The position numbers and the translations under genes are program-made. This document shows positions 1 to 8,069 of a stretch of DNA of 64,000 nt, piece by piece. The DNA is taken from the NCBI RefSeq assembly GCF_014395975.1, contig NZ_CP060714.1:3782001-3846000 (forward strand), read 5' to 3'. Under the pieces are notes generated by a model. It worked only from the letters and a program-made list of their open reading frames with translations. It was not told where the DNA came from and made no database searches. This DNA comes from Diaphorobacter ruginosibacter. Lineage in GTDB: Bacteria; Pseudomonadota; Gammaproteobacteria; Burkholderiales; Burkholderiaceae_C. Positions within the stretch are counted from its first letter, which is position 1, and each line of letters opens with the position of its first letter.

Positions 1-1500
1 ACACCTGCTGTTGCTACAGCCCCCACTCCATCGCGCGCAGCCCCCACAACTGCCACAGGGCAGACCACGCCTGCGCCCAAGGCCAAGCCGCGCGCGGCGC
101 GCGGCACGGGCCCCAAGAAGATGTTCGTGCTGGACACCAACGTGCTGCTGCACGATCCAACCAGCCTGTTCCGCTTCGAGGAGCACGACATCTTCCTGCC
201 GATGATCGTGCTCGAGGAGCTCGACGGCCACAAGAAGGGCATGACGGAAGTGGCGCGCAATGGCCGCCAGGTCAGCCGCACGCTTGACGCGCTGGCAGCC
301 GCCGACGGCGAGGACATCGCGCTGGGGCTGCAGCTCGACGCAACGGGCCAGAAGGCCGCCAGCGGCAAGCTGTACTTCCAGACGTCGCCGCTGAACTACA
401 CGCTGCCCGCCAGCCTGCCCCAGGGCAAGGCCGACAACCAGATCCTGGGCGTGGTCGAGGCGCTGCGCCAGCAGTTCGCGCCGCGCGAGGTCGTGTTGGT
501 GTCCAAGGACATCAACATGCGCGTGAAGGCGCGTGCACTGGGCCTCGACGCCGAGGACTACCAGAACGACAAGACGCTCGAAGACGGTGACCTGCTGTAC
601 TCGGGCGTGTTTGCGCTGCCGACGGATTTCTGGGCCAAGGCCGGCAAGAATGTCGAGAGCTGGCAGAGCGGCGCCCACACCTACTACCGCGTGACGAGCC
701 CGCTCGTGGCGCAGATGATGATCAACCAGTTCGTGTTCTTCGAGGCCCCGGGCGAGCCAAGCCTGTACGCACGCGTGACCGAAATCCGCGACAAGACGGC
801 CGTGCTGGAGACGCTCAAGGACTACGGCTCCCAGAAGAACGCCGTCTGGGGTGTCAATACACGCAACCGCGAACAGAACTTCGCGATGAACCTGCTGATG
901 GACCCGGAGGTCGACTTCGTCACCCTCACGGGCACGGCGGGCACCGGCAAGACGCTGATGGCGCTGGCCGCCGGGCTCACGCAGGTGCTCGACGAGCGCC
1001 GCTACACCGAGATCATCATGACCCGCGCCACGGTGAGCGTGGGCGAGGACATCGGCTTCCTGCCCGGAACGGAAGAGGAAAAGATGGGCCCCTGGATGGG
1101 TGCGCTCGACGACAACCTCGAGTTCCTTGCCAAGGGCGACGGCGGCAATCCCGGCGAGTGGGGCCGCGCCGCGACCAACGAGCTGATCCGCAGCCGTATC
1201 AAGATCAAGAGCATGAACTTCATGCGCGGCCGCACCTTCCTCAACAAGTACGTGATCATCGACGAGGCGCAGAACCTCACGCCCAAGCAGATGAAGACGC
1301 TGATCACCCGCGCAGGCCCCGGCACCAAGATCATCTGCATGGGCAACCTCGCGCAGATCGATACACCCTACCTCACGGAAGGCTCCTCGGGCCTCACCTA
1401 CGCGGTGGACAAGTTCAAGGGCTGGCCGCACAGCGGCCATATCACGCTGGCACGCGGCGAACGCTCGCGCCTCGCGGACTTTGCCAGCGAGGTGCTCTGA
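1..1500 (+). CDS. PIN domain-PhoH family ATPase (5' end outside window)
   Basis: The reading frame is open to the left edge, so the true start lies upstream; the first visible Met is at 121, after a basic, Ala/Pro-rich stretch. Counting from that Met, residues 1-130 look like a PIN nuclease domain (FVLDTNVLLHD supplies the first acidic metal ligand) and the C-terminal half is a PhoH P-loop domain with Walker A GTAGTGKT at 271-278 and Walker B VIIDEAQ near 379-385. This PIN plus PhoH order matches the YlaK/PhoH2-like family, proposed RNA-acting ATPases of uncertain physiological role. A small membrane-protein gene follows after 3 nt, implying co-translation. The family is certain; the function is not. 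Confidence 0.93.
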   Translation, partial: TPAVATAPTPSRAAPTTATGQTTPAPKAKPRAARGTGPKKMFVLDTNVLLHDPTSLFRFEEHDIFLPMIVLEELDGHKKGMTEVARNGRQVSRTLDALAAADGEDIALGLQLDATGQKAASGKLYFQTSPLNYTLPASLPQGKADNQILGVVEALRQQFAPREVVLVSKDINMRVKARALGLDAEDYQNDKTLEDGDLLYSGVFALPTDFWAKAGKNVESWQSGAHTYYRVTSPLVAQMMINQFVFFEAPGEPSLYARVTEIRDKTAVLETLKDYGSQKNAVWGVNTRNREQNFAMNLLMDPEVDFVTLTGTAGTGKTLMALAAGLTQVLDERRYTEIIMTRATVSVGEDIGFLPGTEEEKMGPWMGALDDNLEFLAKGDGGNPGEWGRAATNELIRSRIKIKSMNFMRGRTFLNKYVIIDEAQNLTPKQMKTLITRAGPGTKIICMGNLAQIDTPYLTEGSSGLTYAVDKFKGWPHSGHITLARGERSRLADFASEVL

Positions 1501-1503
1501 CCG

Positions 1504-1932
1504 ATGGCCACTCACTGGATCACGGCCCTCAAGCTGGTGCCCTGGGACAAGGTGATCGATGCAACGCCTCAGATCATCAAGACGGCCAAGGGCATGCTTC
1601 GCAAGAAAGAGGCCCAGCAGCAGCATGACCAGCATCAAGCCACCGAGGCAGCGCGAGGTGCGCTCGCGGATGGCGCAGGTCCGGCCCTCTCCACCGGCGA
1701 ACTGGCGCTGCAGCAGGTTCGGCAACTGCAGGAGCGCCTTGAACGGCAGGAGCAGTCACAGCGCCAGTCGCTCGAGCTCATCGAGAAACTGGCCGAACAG
1801 AACGCCCAACTCGTCGCCACGGTCGGCGCCCTCCGGGTGGGCGCACAGCGCCTGGTCTGGGCATGCATCGCACTCGGCGCGGTATCGCTGGGCCTGGTGA
1901 TCTATCTGGTGGCCACTGCATCGCACGGTTGA
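1504..1932 (+). CDS. Hypothetical coiled-coil protein with C-terminal membrane anchor
   Basis: This 142-residue protein has no family that I recognise. Residues about 60-105 are rich in Gln, Glu and Leu with heptad character (LQQVRQLQERLERQEQSQ), suggesting a coiled coil. Residues about 113-137 form one hydrophobic helix (LVWACIALGAVSLGLVIYLV), so it is probably a tail-anchored inner-membrane protein with its bulk in the cytoplasm. The start lies 3 nt after the PhoH-family stop codon and a terminator-like hairpin follows, so the two genes look like one transcription unit. No catalytic motif is visible. Confidence 0.75.
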   Translation: MATHWITALKLVPWDKVIDATPQIIKTAKGMLRKKEAQQQHDQHQATEAARGALADGAGPALSTGELALQQVRQLQERLERQEQSQRQSLELIEKLAEQNAQLVATVGALRVGAQRLVWACIALGAVSLGLVIYLVATASHG

Positions 1933-1961
1933 TCCTCGTTTCGTTCGCCTAACAGGCAAGG

Positions 1962-1993
1962 CAGCGCCGATCGCAAGGTCCGCGCTGTTTTTT
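1962..1993 (+). terminator. Rho-independent terminator after the PhoH unit
   Basis: CAGCGC (1962-1967) pairs with GCGCTG (1982-1987) across a 14-nt loop and is followed directly by six T residues. It sits 30 nt after the stop codon of the small membrane protein. The stem is short and the loop large, so strength is probably moderate. Confidence 0.55.
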
Positions 1994-2469
1994 CATTGCC
2001 GGGTCGGCCTGAGATGAAAAGCACTCCCTTGGGGCGATTTTTTTGCCAAGGTCTTTTTGAGGACAGAAGGCGAACCAGTTCCCACCATCGCAGACCACAC
2101 AGTCAGAATCCCTTTTTACCTGCCTTCACAACTTCGCTTGAGCTTATCTGGCTGGCATTGCTCCTTGAAGGCCGCGGACCATTCGGAACAGGGAAACGTG
2201 GGAACATCTATATAACAGGGCCGCCGCCAACTTGAGGGGCACGTTCCCCTCACTCGCACCGGTCCGGCAACTCTGGACATGGGAGGCGGTGCCACCCGGG
2301 AAAGGGCGGCCAGCATTGCAAAATACAATCGCCAAACCAAGGGAAAACCCTTTACTCAAGCGGAATCATACGGACCACATTTCAGGCTCCGAAAAATGAT
2401 TCCACACGCCCATCGAGCGTGCATCGTTTTGAATACGCAATAAATCACCATGCAAGTGAAGGAAAGTGC
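1994..2469. other. Gene-free spacer upstream of putP
   Basis: About 475 bases separate the PhoH-unit terminator from putP. I see no convincing ORF, RNA gene or repeat. Short open frames here lack ribosome-binding sites and family-like composition. The last 150 bases are AT-richer than the surroundings and presumably carry the putP promoter, but no hexamer pair is good enough to call. A long 5' leader for putP is possible. Confidence 0.5.
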
Positions 2470-3972
2470 ATGCAATTTCAGTGGAACGACCCTACATCGA
2501 TCATGTTCGCCATCTACCTGGTGGCGATGCTGGGCATCGGGTGGCTGGGCTATCTGGGCACCAAGAATCTCTCCGACTACATCCTCGGCGGCCGCAGCCT
2601 CGGCAGCTTCGTGACCGCGCTTTCGGCCGGTGCATCGGACATGAGCGGCTGGCTTCTCATGGGCCTGCCCGGCGCAATCTATCTCTCGGGACTCTCCGAG
2701 TCCTGGATCGCCATCGGCCTGGTTATCGGCGCCTATCTCAACTGGCGCTGGGTCGCCGCCCGCCTGCGCCTCTATACCGAGCGGGCCGGCAATGCCCTGA
2801 CCTTGCCCGACTACCTCGCCAACCGCTTCGATGACAAGAGCAATGTGCTGCGCATCGTCACCGCGCTGGTGATCCTGGTGTTCTTCACGCTGTACTGCGC
2901 CTCGGGCGTTGTCGCAGGCGCACGTCTGTTCGAGAACATGTTCGGCATGCCCTACGCCACCGCACTGTGGGTGGGTGCACTGTGCACGATCGCCTATGTG
3001 TTCATTGGAGGCTTCCTGGCCGTGAGCTGGACCGACACGATCCAGGCCTCGCTCATGATCACCGCGCTCATCCTCGCGCCCGTGATCGCCTGGCTTGCGG
3101 TTCAAGGGCAGCTTGCCCCCGGCCAGAGCTGGAGCACGCTGGTGGCGCCCGAGAAGTTCGACATGCTGCGCAACGCGAGCTTCGTCGGCGTGATCTCGCT
3201 GCTGGGATGGGGACTCGGCTACTTCGGCCAGCCACACATTCTGGTGCGTTTCATGGCCGCCTCGTCCGTCGAAACCATCCCCACGGCACGCCGCATCAGC
3301 ATGACCTGGATGATCCTGTGCCTCGCGGGCGCCGTGGCCGTGGGCTTCATCGGCATCCCCTACTTCGCGGCCCATCCCGCGGGTGCCGCCAGCGTGAATG
3401 CCAACTCCGAGACGGTGTTCATGGAAATCGCCAAGCAGCTGTTCAATCCCTGGATCGCTGGGGCCCTGCTCGCAGCCATCCTCGCTGCCGTGATGAGCAC
3501 GCTGTCCTGCCAGCTCCTCGTGTGCTCCAGCGCGCTGACCGAAGACATCTACCGCACCTTCCTGCGCAAGAACGCCAGCCAACGCGAGCTGGTCTGGATC
3601 GGCCGCGCCATGGTGCTCGCCGTGGCGCTGATCGCCATTGCCATCGCCAGCAACCCCGAATCCAAGGTGCTTGGCATGGTGAGCTACGCCTGGGCCGGGT
3701 TCGGTGCAGCCTTCGGCCCCGTGATCATTCTGTCGCTCGTCTGGGGGCGGATGACCCGCAGCGGCGCTCTGGCCGGCATCATCGTCGGTGCGGTGACCGT
3801 GCTGGTATGGAAGCAGATGGGCTGGCTTGGCCTCTACGAGATCATCCCGGGTTTCATCCTGGCATGGATCGCCGTGGTGGTCGTGAGCAGGATGAGCCCC
3901 CCGCCATCCCGGGACATGCAGGATGCGCACGAGGCCGTGGAGCGCGAGTTCAAGCAGATCGGAGCCCGGTAA
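2470..3972 (+). CDS. putP: Sodium:proline symporter family protein (PutP-like)
   Basis: This 500-residue integral membrane protein of the sodium:solute symporter (SSF) family has about 13 hydrophobic segments. The stretch YILGGRSLGSFVTALSAGASDMSGW near residues 38-62 is characteristic of PutP, and ILVRFMAASSVETIP fits the family's central region. It would import proline with Na+ across the inner membrane. The ATG at 2470 is chosen over an in-frame start at 2419 because a GAAGGAAAG ribosome-binding site lies just before it and because the protein then begins like PutP (MQFQWNDPTSIMFAIYL). It is monocistronic and convergent with dnaB. Substrate specificity for proline is inferred from family resemblance. 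Confidence 0.88.
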   Translation: MQFQWNDPTSIMFAIYLVAMLGIGWLGYLGTKNLSDYILGGRSLGSFVTALSAGASDMSGWLLMGLPGAIYLSGLSESWIAIGLVIGAYLNWRWVAARLRLYTERAGNALTLPDYLANRFDDKSNVLRIVTALVILVFFTLYCASGVVAGARLFENMFGMPYATALWVGALCTIAYVFIGGFLAVSWTDTIQASLMITALILAPVIAWLAVQGQLAPGQSWSTLVAPEKFDMLRNASFVGVISLLGWGLGYFGQPHILVRFMAASSVETIPTARRISMTWMILCLAGAVAVGFIGIPYFAAHPAGAASVNANSETVFMEIAKQLFNPWIAGALLAAILAAVMSTLSCQLLVCSSALTEDIYRTFLRKNASQRELVWIGRAMVLAVALIAIAIASNPESKVLGMVSYAWAGFGAAFGPVIILSLVWGRMTRSGALAGIIVGAVTVLVWKQMGWLGLYEIIPGFILAWIAVVVVSRMSPPPSRDMQDAHEAVEREFKQIGAR

Positions 3973-4010
3973 GCCCGCGGCCGGTGCAGGGATCGACGTC
4001 CCTCGCCGGT

Positions 4011-4038
4011 CCACCCTCTCCCTCCAGCAGGAGAGTGG
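4011..4038. repeat. GC-rich hairpin between convergent putP and dnaB
   Basis: CCAC and TCTCC (4011-4021, with a two-base bulge) pair with GGAGAGTGG (4030-4038). There is no T tract on either side, so it is not a classical terminator, but its position between two convergent stop codons suits a transcript 3'-end structure. A closely similar CCACCCTCTCC hairpin occurs at 16957-16990. Confidence 0.5.
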
Positions 4039-4066
4039 AATTCAACCTGCCATCATGGGATGAGCC

Positions 4067-5488
4067 TCAATACTCATCCCCTCCCCCGTACCCCATCGCC
4101 AGATTCTCGAAGCGGGTCTGGTTCTTCTGGAAGAACAGCTTCACCGTCCCGGTGGGACCGTTACGCTGCTTGCCGATGATGACCTCGGCGATGTTCGGCT
4201 CCTTCGAGTCCTTGTTGTAGTAGTCGTCGCGGTAGATGAACATGATGATGTCCGCATCCTGCTCGATGGCACCCGACTCCCGCAGGTCGGACATCATCGG
4301 CCGCTTGTCGGTACGCTGCTCCACCGAACGGTTGAGCTGCGAGAGTGCGATCACGGGACACTGCAGCTCCTTGGCCAGCATCTTGAGCCCCCGGGAAATC
4401 TCGCCCAGTTCGGTCGCGCGATTGTCCGCCGCCGCGCTGCCCGAGCCGCTCATCAGCTGCAGGTAGTCGACCACGATCAGGCCGAGCTTGCCGCATTGGC
4501 GCGCCAGGCGCCGCGCATTCGCCCGCAGCTCGATCGGCGTGAGGCCGGGCGTCTCGTCGATGTGCAGCGACACGGTGCGCAGCCGCTCGATCGCCTCGGT
4601 GAGGCGCGGCCACTCCTCGTCATTGAGCTTGCCGGTGCGCAGATTGCCCTGGTTCACGCGGCCGATCGAGCCCACGATACGCACCGCGAGCTGGGCGGCC
4701 CCCATTTCCATCGAGAAGATGGCAACCGGCAGGCCCTCGTTGAGCGCCACGTGCTCTGCGATGTTCACGGCAAACGAGGTCTTGCCCATGGAGGGGCGCG
4801 CTGCCAGCACCACCAGGTCACCCGCCTGCAGGCCGCTGGTCATGCGGTCGAGATCGGCAAAACCGGTGGGAACGCCGGTCACGTCCATCGGGTTGTCGGC
4901 CATCTCCTGCACTTGGTCGAGCAGGTTGATCACCAGGGCATCCAGCGACTGGAAGCCCTGCTTCATCTTCGAGCCCTCTTCGCCGATGGCGAAGATCTTC
5001 TGCTCGGCCTCCTCCAGGATGCTCTTGACCGCCTTGCCCATGGGGTTGAAGGCGTTGGTCGAGATTTCGTCGCTGGCCGTCACCAGCTTGCGCAGGATCG
5101 AACGCTCGCGAACGATCTCCGCGTACCGGCGGATATTGCTCGCGCTGGGGACATACTGCGCCAGCGTGTTGAGGTACAGCAGCCCGCCGATCTCATCCGA
5201 CTTGCCAAGCCCCTGCAGGTGCTCGAACACCGTGATCACGTCGGCCGGCTTGCTGCCATTGATCAGCGAAGCGATCGCCGAGTAGATCAGCCGATGCTCG
5301 TTGCGGTAGAAGTCTCCTTCGACCAGCAGATCCCCCACCCGGTCCCAGGCCATGTTGTCCAGCAACAGGCCGCCCAGCACGCTCGACTCAGCCTCCACCG
5401 AATGCGGCGGAATGCGCAGCTTCGCCACCTCGCGATCCACGGAGGACGAAGAATCGTTGGCAGGGAAATCAGGCAGCACGGCGGACAT
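4067..5488 (-). CDS. dnaB: Replicative DNA helicase DnaB
   Basis: This 473-residue hexameric 5'-3' helicase unwinds the replication fork and recruits DnaG primase. The N-terminal domain (about residues 27-130, beginning RIPPHSVEAESSVLGGLLLD) precedes a RecA-like motor with Walker A ARPSMGKTS at 230-238 and a Walker B-type segment ending in VVDYLQLMSG. Length is normal for proteobacterial DnaB. No intein or insertion is visible, although this gene is a common intein host. It lies about 200 nt downstream of the rplI terminator and is probably transcribed separately from the ribosomal operon. Confidence 0.97.
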   Translation of the reverse strand: MSAVLPDFPANDSSSSVDREVAKLRIPPHSVEAESSVLGGLLLDNMAWDRVGDLLVEGDFYRNEHRLIYSAIASLINGSKPADVITVFEHLQGLGKSDEIGGLLYLNTLAQYVPSASNIRRYAEIVRERSILRKLVTASDEISTNAFNPMGKAVKSILEEAEQKIFAIGEEGSKMKQGFQSLDALVINLLDQVQEMADNPMDVTGVPTGFADLDRMTSGLQAGDLVVLAARPSMGKTSFAVNIAEHVALNEGLPVAIFSMEMGAAQLAVRIVGSIGRVNQGNLRTGKLNDEEWPRLTEAIERLRTVSLHIDETPGLTPIELRANARRLARQCGKLGLIVVDYLQLMSGSGSAAADNRATELGEISRGLKMLAKELQCPVIALSQLNRSVEQRTDKRPMMSDLRESGAIEQDADIIMFIYRDDYYNKDSKEPNIAEVIIGKQRNGPTGTVKLFFQKNQTRFENLAMGYGGGDEY

Positions 5489-5641
5489 GGGATGAATACA
5501 CTTTTCGAAATCGAACGGGCGATGCTAGTCGGTCACCCCAAGGCTGTAAAGCGACCAGCCAGGTGCGCCGAAGGCCCGAATGAGCGCAGCGATGCCTCGG
5601 GGCAAGGGTGAAAACGAGCACCCCAGCAGAAGAAGAAAAAG

Positions 5642-5668
5642 AAAAAAGCCGCCCCAAGGGGCGGCCTT
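5642..5668 (-). terminator. Terminator of the rpsF-priB-rpsR-rplI operon
   Basis: On the minus strand GCCGCCCC (5658-5665) pairs with GGGGCGGC (5648-5655) around a very short loop and is followed by six T residues (5642-5647). It lies 25-50 nt after the rplI stop codon. This is a strong intrinsic terminator. Confidence 0.85.
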
Positions 5669-5692
5669 TCCAATCATTTCAAAAGAAATGAA

Positions 5693-6145
5693 TTAAGCGT
5701 GTTCGCCGTACACGGACACGAGCACGTCGACGACCACGTCGGTGTGCAGTGCAACGTTCACGGTGTTGTCGCCAACCATCTTGATGGGACCGTTGGGCAT
5801 ACGCACTTGCGACTTCACCACTTCGAAGCCCATACGGCCCAGCTCTTCAGCGATGTCGTGGTTGGTCACGGAGCCAAACAGACGGCCGTCAACGCCGGAC
5901 TTCTGTGTCAGCTTCACGTTCTGACCAGCCAGCTTTTCGCCAGCGGCTTGAGCGGTAGCCAGCTTTTCAGCAGCAACCTTTTCCAGTTCAGCGCGCTTGG
6001 CTTCGAATTCAGCCTTGTTCGCTTCCGTGGCGCGACGAGCCTGGCCCGAAGGGATCAGGAAGTTGCGTGCGTAGCCGTCCTTGACCTTGACGATATCGCC
6101 GAGGTTACCCAGGTTCACAACCTTTTCGAGCAGAATGATTTGCAT
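5693..6145 (-). CDS. rplI: 50S ribosomal protein L9
   Basis: This 150-residue protein has the classical L9 start MQIILLEKVVNLGNLGDIV followed by VKDGYARNFLIPSGQA, which binds 23S rRNA at the base of the L1 stalk. A long charged connecting helix (about residues 40-75, KAEFEAKRAELEKVAAEKLA) leads to the C-terminal globular domain. It is the last gene of rpsF-priB-rpsR-rplI, 11 nt after rpsR, with AAGGAG ahead of the ATG and a strong terminator behind it. Confidence 0.98.
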   Translation of the reverse strand: MQIILLEKVVNLGNLGDIVKVKDGYARNFLIPSGQARRATEANKAEFEAKRAELEKVAAEKLATAQAAGEKLAGQNVKLTQKSGVDGRLFGSVTNHDIAEELGRMGFEVVKSQVRMPNGPIKMVGDNTVNVALHTDVVVDVLVSVYGEHA

Positions 6146-6156
6146 GTTCGTGCTCC

Positions 6157-6438
6157 TTAGATCTTGTGCTGGTCGGTGTAGGGCAACATGGCCAGGAAGC
6201 GTGCGCGCTTGATGGCTGTGTTGAGCTGACGCTGATAGATGGCACGGGTGCCGGTCAGACGTGCAGGGATGATCTTGCCGTTTTCAGCGATGAAGTCACG
6301 CAGGGTGTCGACATCCTTGTAGTCGATTTCTTCGACGCCGGCGACGGTGAAGCGGCAGAAGCGCTTGCGCTTGAACAGCAGCGACTGGGTGTTGCGCTTT
6401 GGACGCTTGTCCTTGTTGAATTTCTTGAACGTGGCCAT
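6157..6438 (-). CDS. rpsR: 30S ribosomal protein S18
   Basis: This 93-residue basic protein carries the S18 signature RKRFCRFTVAGVEEIDYKDVDTLRDF and the conserved GKIIPARLTGTRAIYQRQL core. S18 binds the 30S platform as a heterodimer with S6, whose gene opens the same operon. It sits between priB (18 nt) and rplI (11 nt). Length is slightly above the usual 75-90 residues because of the basic N-terminal tail. Confidence 0.98.
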   Translation of the reverse strand: MATFKKFNKDKRPKRNTQSLLFKRKRFCRFTVAGVEEIDYKDVDTLRDFIAENGKIIPARLTGTRAIYQRQLNTAIKRARFLAMLPYTDQHKI

Positions 6439-6456
6439 TTGTGAGCCTCTTGAAAA

Positions 6457-6747
6457 TTAATCCTGTTGAATATCCTGGATGTGAAAAACCACACCTTTGC
6501 CATTGCGCGGCGAGGCGAGAAAGCCCTGGAACATCCAGCTGCTTCCCAGCGCCTGGCGCGCGAGCCGCTCTGCAAGCGTCCCGAACGCCACCGCCTTGAT
6601 GGCCACCTTGACCTGTCGCTGGATTCCGGCCTCCTGTTGCTGCGACTCATGCTCGAGCCGCAGATCCAGGGCGGGCAATCCGGCGGGCGTGTAACGCAAG
6701 GACTGAACCTCTGCGATGCAGGCCGTCAGGGCGATCTGGTTTGTCAC
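6457..6747 (-). CDS. priB: Primosomal replication protein N (PriB)
   Basis: This 96-residue single-domain OB-fold protein resembles PriB (MTNQIALTACIAEVQSLRYTPAGLP). PriB binds ssDNA and stabilises PriA on stalled forks during replication restart. Its place between rpsF and rpsR is the conserved proteobacterial arrangement. The start codon is GTG, with an AGGAGG run ending only one or two bases before it, much closer than usual; no better in-frame start exists between here and the rpsF stop. This may keep PriB synthesis far below that of its ribosomal neighbours. Confidence 0.9.
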   Translation of the reverse strand: MTNQIALTACIAEVQSLRYTPAGLPALDLRLEHESQQQEAGIQRQVKVAIKAVAFGTLAERLARQALGSSWMFQGFLASPRNGKGVVFHIQDIQQD

Positions 6748-6780
6748 TCCTCCTGGCTGTCGGATGAACGTGGTGTCTGA

Positions 6781-7158
6781 TTAACGCTCGTTGGCAGCAG
6801 CGGCTTCAGCCTGGCTGGCCTTGCGTGCTTCTTCGCGTTCCACGGTCTTCATCATCGAGGAAGCACCGGTTTCGGCCTTCTTCTTCTGGACGGTCAGGTG
6901 ACGCAGAACGGCGTCGTTGAACTTGAACGCGTGTTCCAGTTCAGCCATCACAGCCTGGTCGGCTTCGATGTTCAGGCACAGGTAGTGAGCCTTGGCCAGC
7001 TTGTTGATCAGGTATGCCAGTTGACGGCGGCCCCAATCTTCCACGCGATGAACCTGGCCACCGCCTTGGGTGATCATGCTCTTGTAGCGCTCGAGCATGG
7101 CTGGAACCTGCTCGCTTTGATCCGGGTGGATCAACAGGATGATTTCGTAGTGACGCAT
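6781..7158 (-). CDS. rpsF: 30S ribosomal protein S6
   Basis: This 125-residue protein begins MRHYEIILLIHPDQSEQVPAMLERY, typical of S6, and continues with EDWGRRQLAYLINKLAKAHY, followed by a charged Ala/Glu-rich C-terminal tail common in betaproteobacteria. The ATG at 7158 is preceded by AAAGGAG at good spacing; a longer open frame to 7221 is rejected because its N-terminus is unlike S6. It is the first gene of the operon and follows a leader with a perfect 8-bp stem that may be an S6:S18 regulatory site. Confidence 0.97.
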   Translation of the reverse strand: MRHYEIILLIHPDQSEQVPAMLERYKSMITQGGGQVHRVEDWGRRQLAYLINKLAKAHYLCLNIEADQAVMAELEHAFKFNDAVLRHLTVQKKKAETGASSMMKTVEREEARKASQAEAAAANER

Positions 7159-7188
7159 GCAAACTCCTTTTGGATTGCTGGATTGCAA

Positions 7189-7218
7189 CCACCCGCGGCG
7201 TCGATTGTTGCGGTGTGG
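7189..7218 (-). promoter_or_regulatory. Leader hairpin upstream of rpsF (possible S6:S18 autoregulatory site)
   Basis: In the minus-strand transcript CCACaCCGC (7210-7218) pairs with GCGGGTGG (7189-7196), giving eight base pairs with a single bulged A and a CCG run in the stem, 30-60 nt before the rpsF start. Many bacteria carry an S6:S18-binding RNA motif with a CCG-containing helix at this place. Assignment here is by position and general shape only. Confidence 0.4.
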
Positions 7219-7233
7219 CAAGGGAAACCCGGC

Positions 7234-7262
7234 ATTATATTACCGAATTGCGATATCGTCCA
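7234..7262 (-). promoter_or_regulatory. Sigma-70 promoter of the rpsF operon
   Basis: On the minus strand a perfect -10 hexamer TATAAT (7239-7234) is preceded at exactly 17 bp by TGGACG (7262-7257), which matches four of six -35 bases. Transcription would start near 7227 and give a 5' leader of about 70 nt containing the hairpin described above. Confidence 0.7.
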
Positions 7263-7293
7263 GCCCCATCCATAGGATCGGCCGGCGGCCCGC

Positions 7294-7320
7294 CCTGAAG
7301 ACGGCATCAATCGCCCCTAT
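7294..7320 (+). promoter_or_regulatory. Candidate sigma-32 heat-shock promoter of grpE-dnaK-dnaJ
   Basis: CCTGAAG (7294-7300), 13 bases, then CCCCTAT (7314-7320) resembles the heat-shock sigma consensus CTTGAA-N13/14-CCCCATNT. It lies 60-90 nt before grpE, the first gene of the chaperone set. No inverted-repeat CIRCE element is visible, so sigma-32 control is more likely than HrcA control. Basis: motif resemblance plus gene context. Confidence 0.5.
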
Positions 7321-7381
7321 TGAAATCACGAATTGCGCCCCCAATTGAGGCGCATTGTCATTCATTTCACGATAAAACGAC

Positions 7382-7942
7382 ATGTCCGATCAAAAATACA
7401 ATCCATTCACAGCACCTGCCGACGCGCCCATGTCTCCCGAGGAGATCGATGCGGCCCAGAATGCGCAGACTGCCGATGAAATGAACAGCCTGAAGGCAGA
7501 GCTCGAGGAGCTCAAGGCCAAGAATGCCGAGCTGGCCGACCAGTACCTGCGCGCCAAGGCCGATGCCGAGAACATGCGCCGCCGTGCGGATGAGGAAGTC
7601 TCCAAGGCCCGCAAGTTCGGGATCGAGAGCTTTGCCGAGAGCCTGCTTCCCGTGGCCGACAGCCTCGATGCGGCACTCTCCATCGAAAATGCGACCAACG
7701 AGCAACTGCGCGAGGGCTCCGACGCCACGCGCCGCCAGCTGGCATCGGCACTGGAGCGCAACAAGGTGGTGACCATTGCCCCCGCCGCTGGCGCAAAATT
7801 CGATCCCCACCAGCACCAGGCCATCAGCATGGTGCCCGCCGAACAGGAAGCGAACACCGTTGTGAGCGTCCTCCAGAAGGGCTACCTGATTGCAGATCGC
7901 GTGCTCCGCCCGGCGCTGGTCACAGTGGCGGCGCCCAAGTAA
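7382..7942 (+). CDS. grpE: Nucleotide exchange factor GrpE
   Basis: This 186-residue protein releases ADP from DnaK. A long N-terminal coiled coil (about residues 35-75, EMNSLKAELEELKAKNAELA) is followed by the GrpE core: AENMRRRADEEVSKARKFG, then SLLPVADSLDAAL, and the C-terminal beta domain with FDPHQHQAISMVP near residues 140-152. It opens grpE-dnaK-dnaJ, which is spaced rather than overlapping (127 and 125 nt), so secondary promoters are possible. A candidate heat-shock promoter lies upstream. Confidence 0.97.
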   Translation: MSDQKYNPFTAPADAPMSPEEIDAAQNAQTADEMNSLKAELEELKAKNAELADQYLRAKADAENMRRRADEEVSKARKFGIESFAESLLPVADSLDAALSIENATNEQLREGSDATRRQLASALERNKVVTIAPAAGAKFDPHQHQAISMVPAEQEANTVVSVLQKGYLIADRVLRPALVTVAAPK

Positions 7943-8005
7943 GCGCCCGCAAACAACACGACAACCAGACAATTTTTTTGCACCAGAGACTTGAAGGCCG
8001 CCAAG

Positions 8006-8014
8006 TTATCCACA
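8006..8014 (+). promoter_or_regulatory. Perfect DnaA-box sequence in the grpE-dnaK spacer
   Basis: TTATCCACA matches the strict nine-base DnaA box exactly. It lies 56 nt before dnaK and just downstream of CTTGAAG (7990-7996), a possible heat-shock -35 element. A single box in 64 kb may be chance; the sequence match itself is certain, the function is not. Confidence 0.35.
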
Positions 8015-8069
8015 AGTAACTGGTCATCCAAACCTAACACACCAACTTTTCAGAACACGGAGAAACAAC

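Noticed and set aside
1996..2235. 79-codon plus-strand frame in the putP upstream spacer
   Set aside because: It begins just after a terminator, has no ribosome-binding site and its composition is not protein-like.
2356..4014. 552-codon open frame antisense to putP
   Set aside because: Composition dominated by His, Asp and Gly, typical of a shadow frame; PutP on the plus strand is clear.
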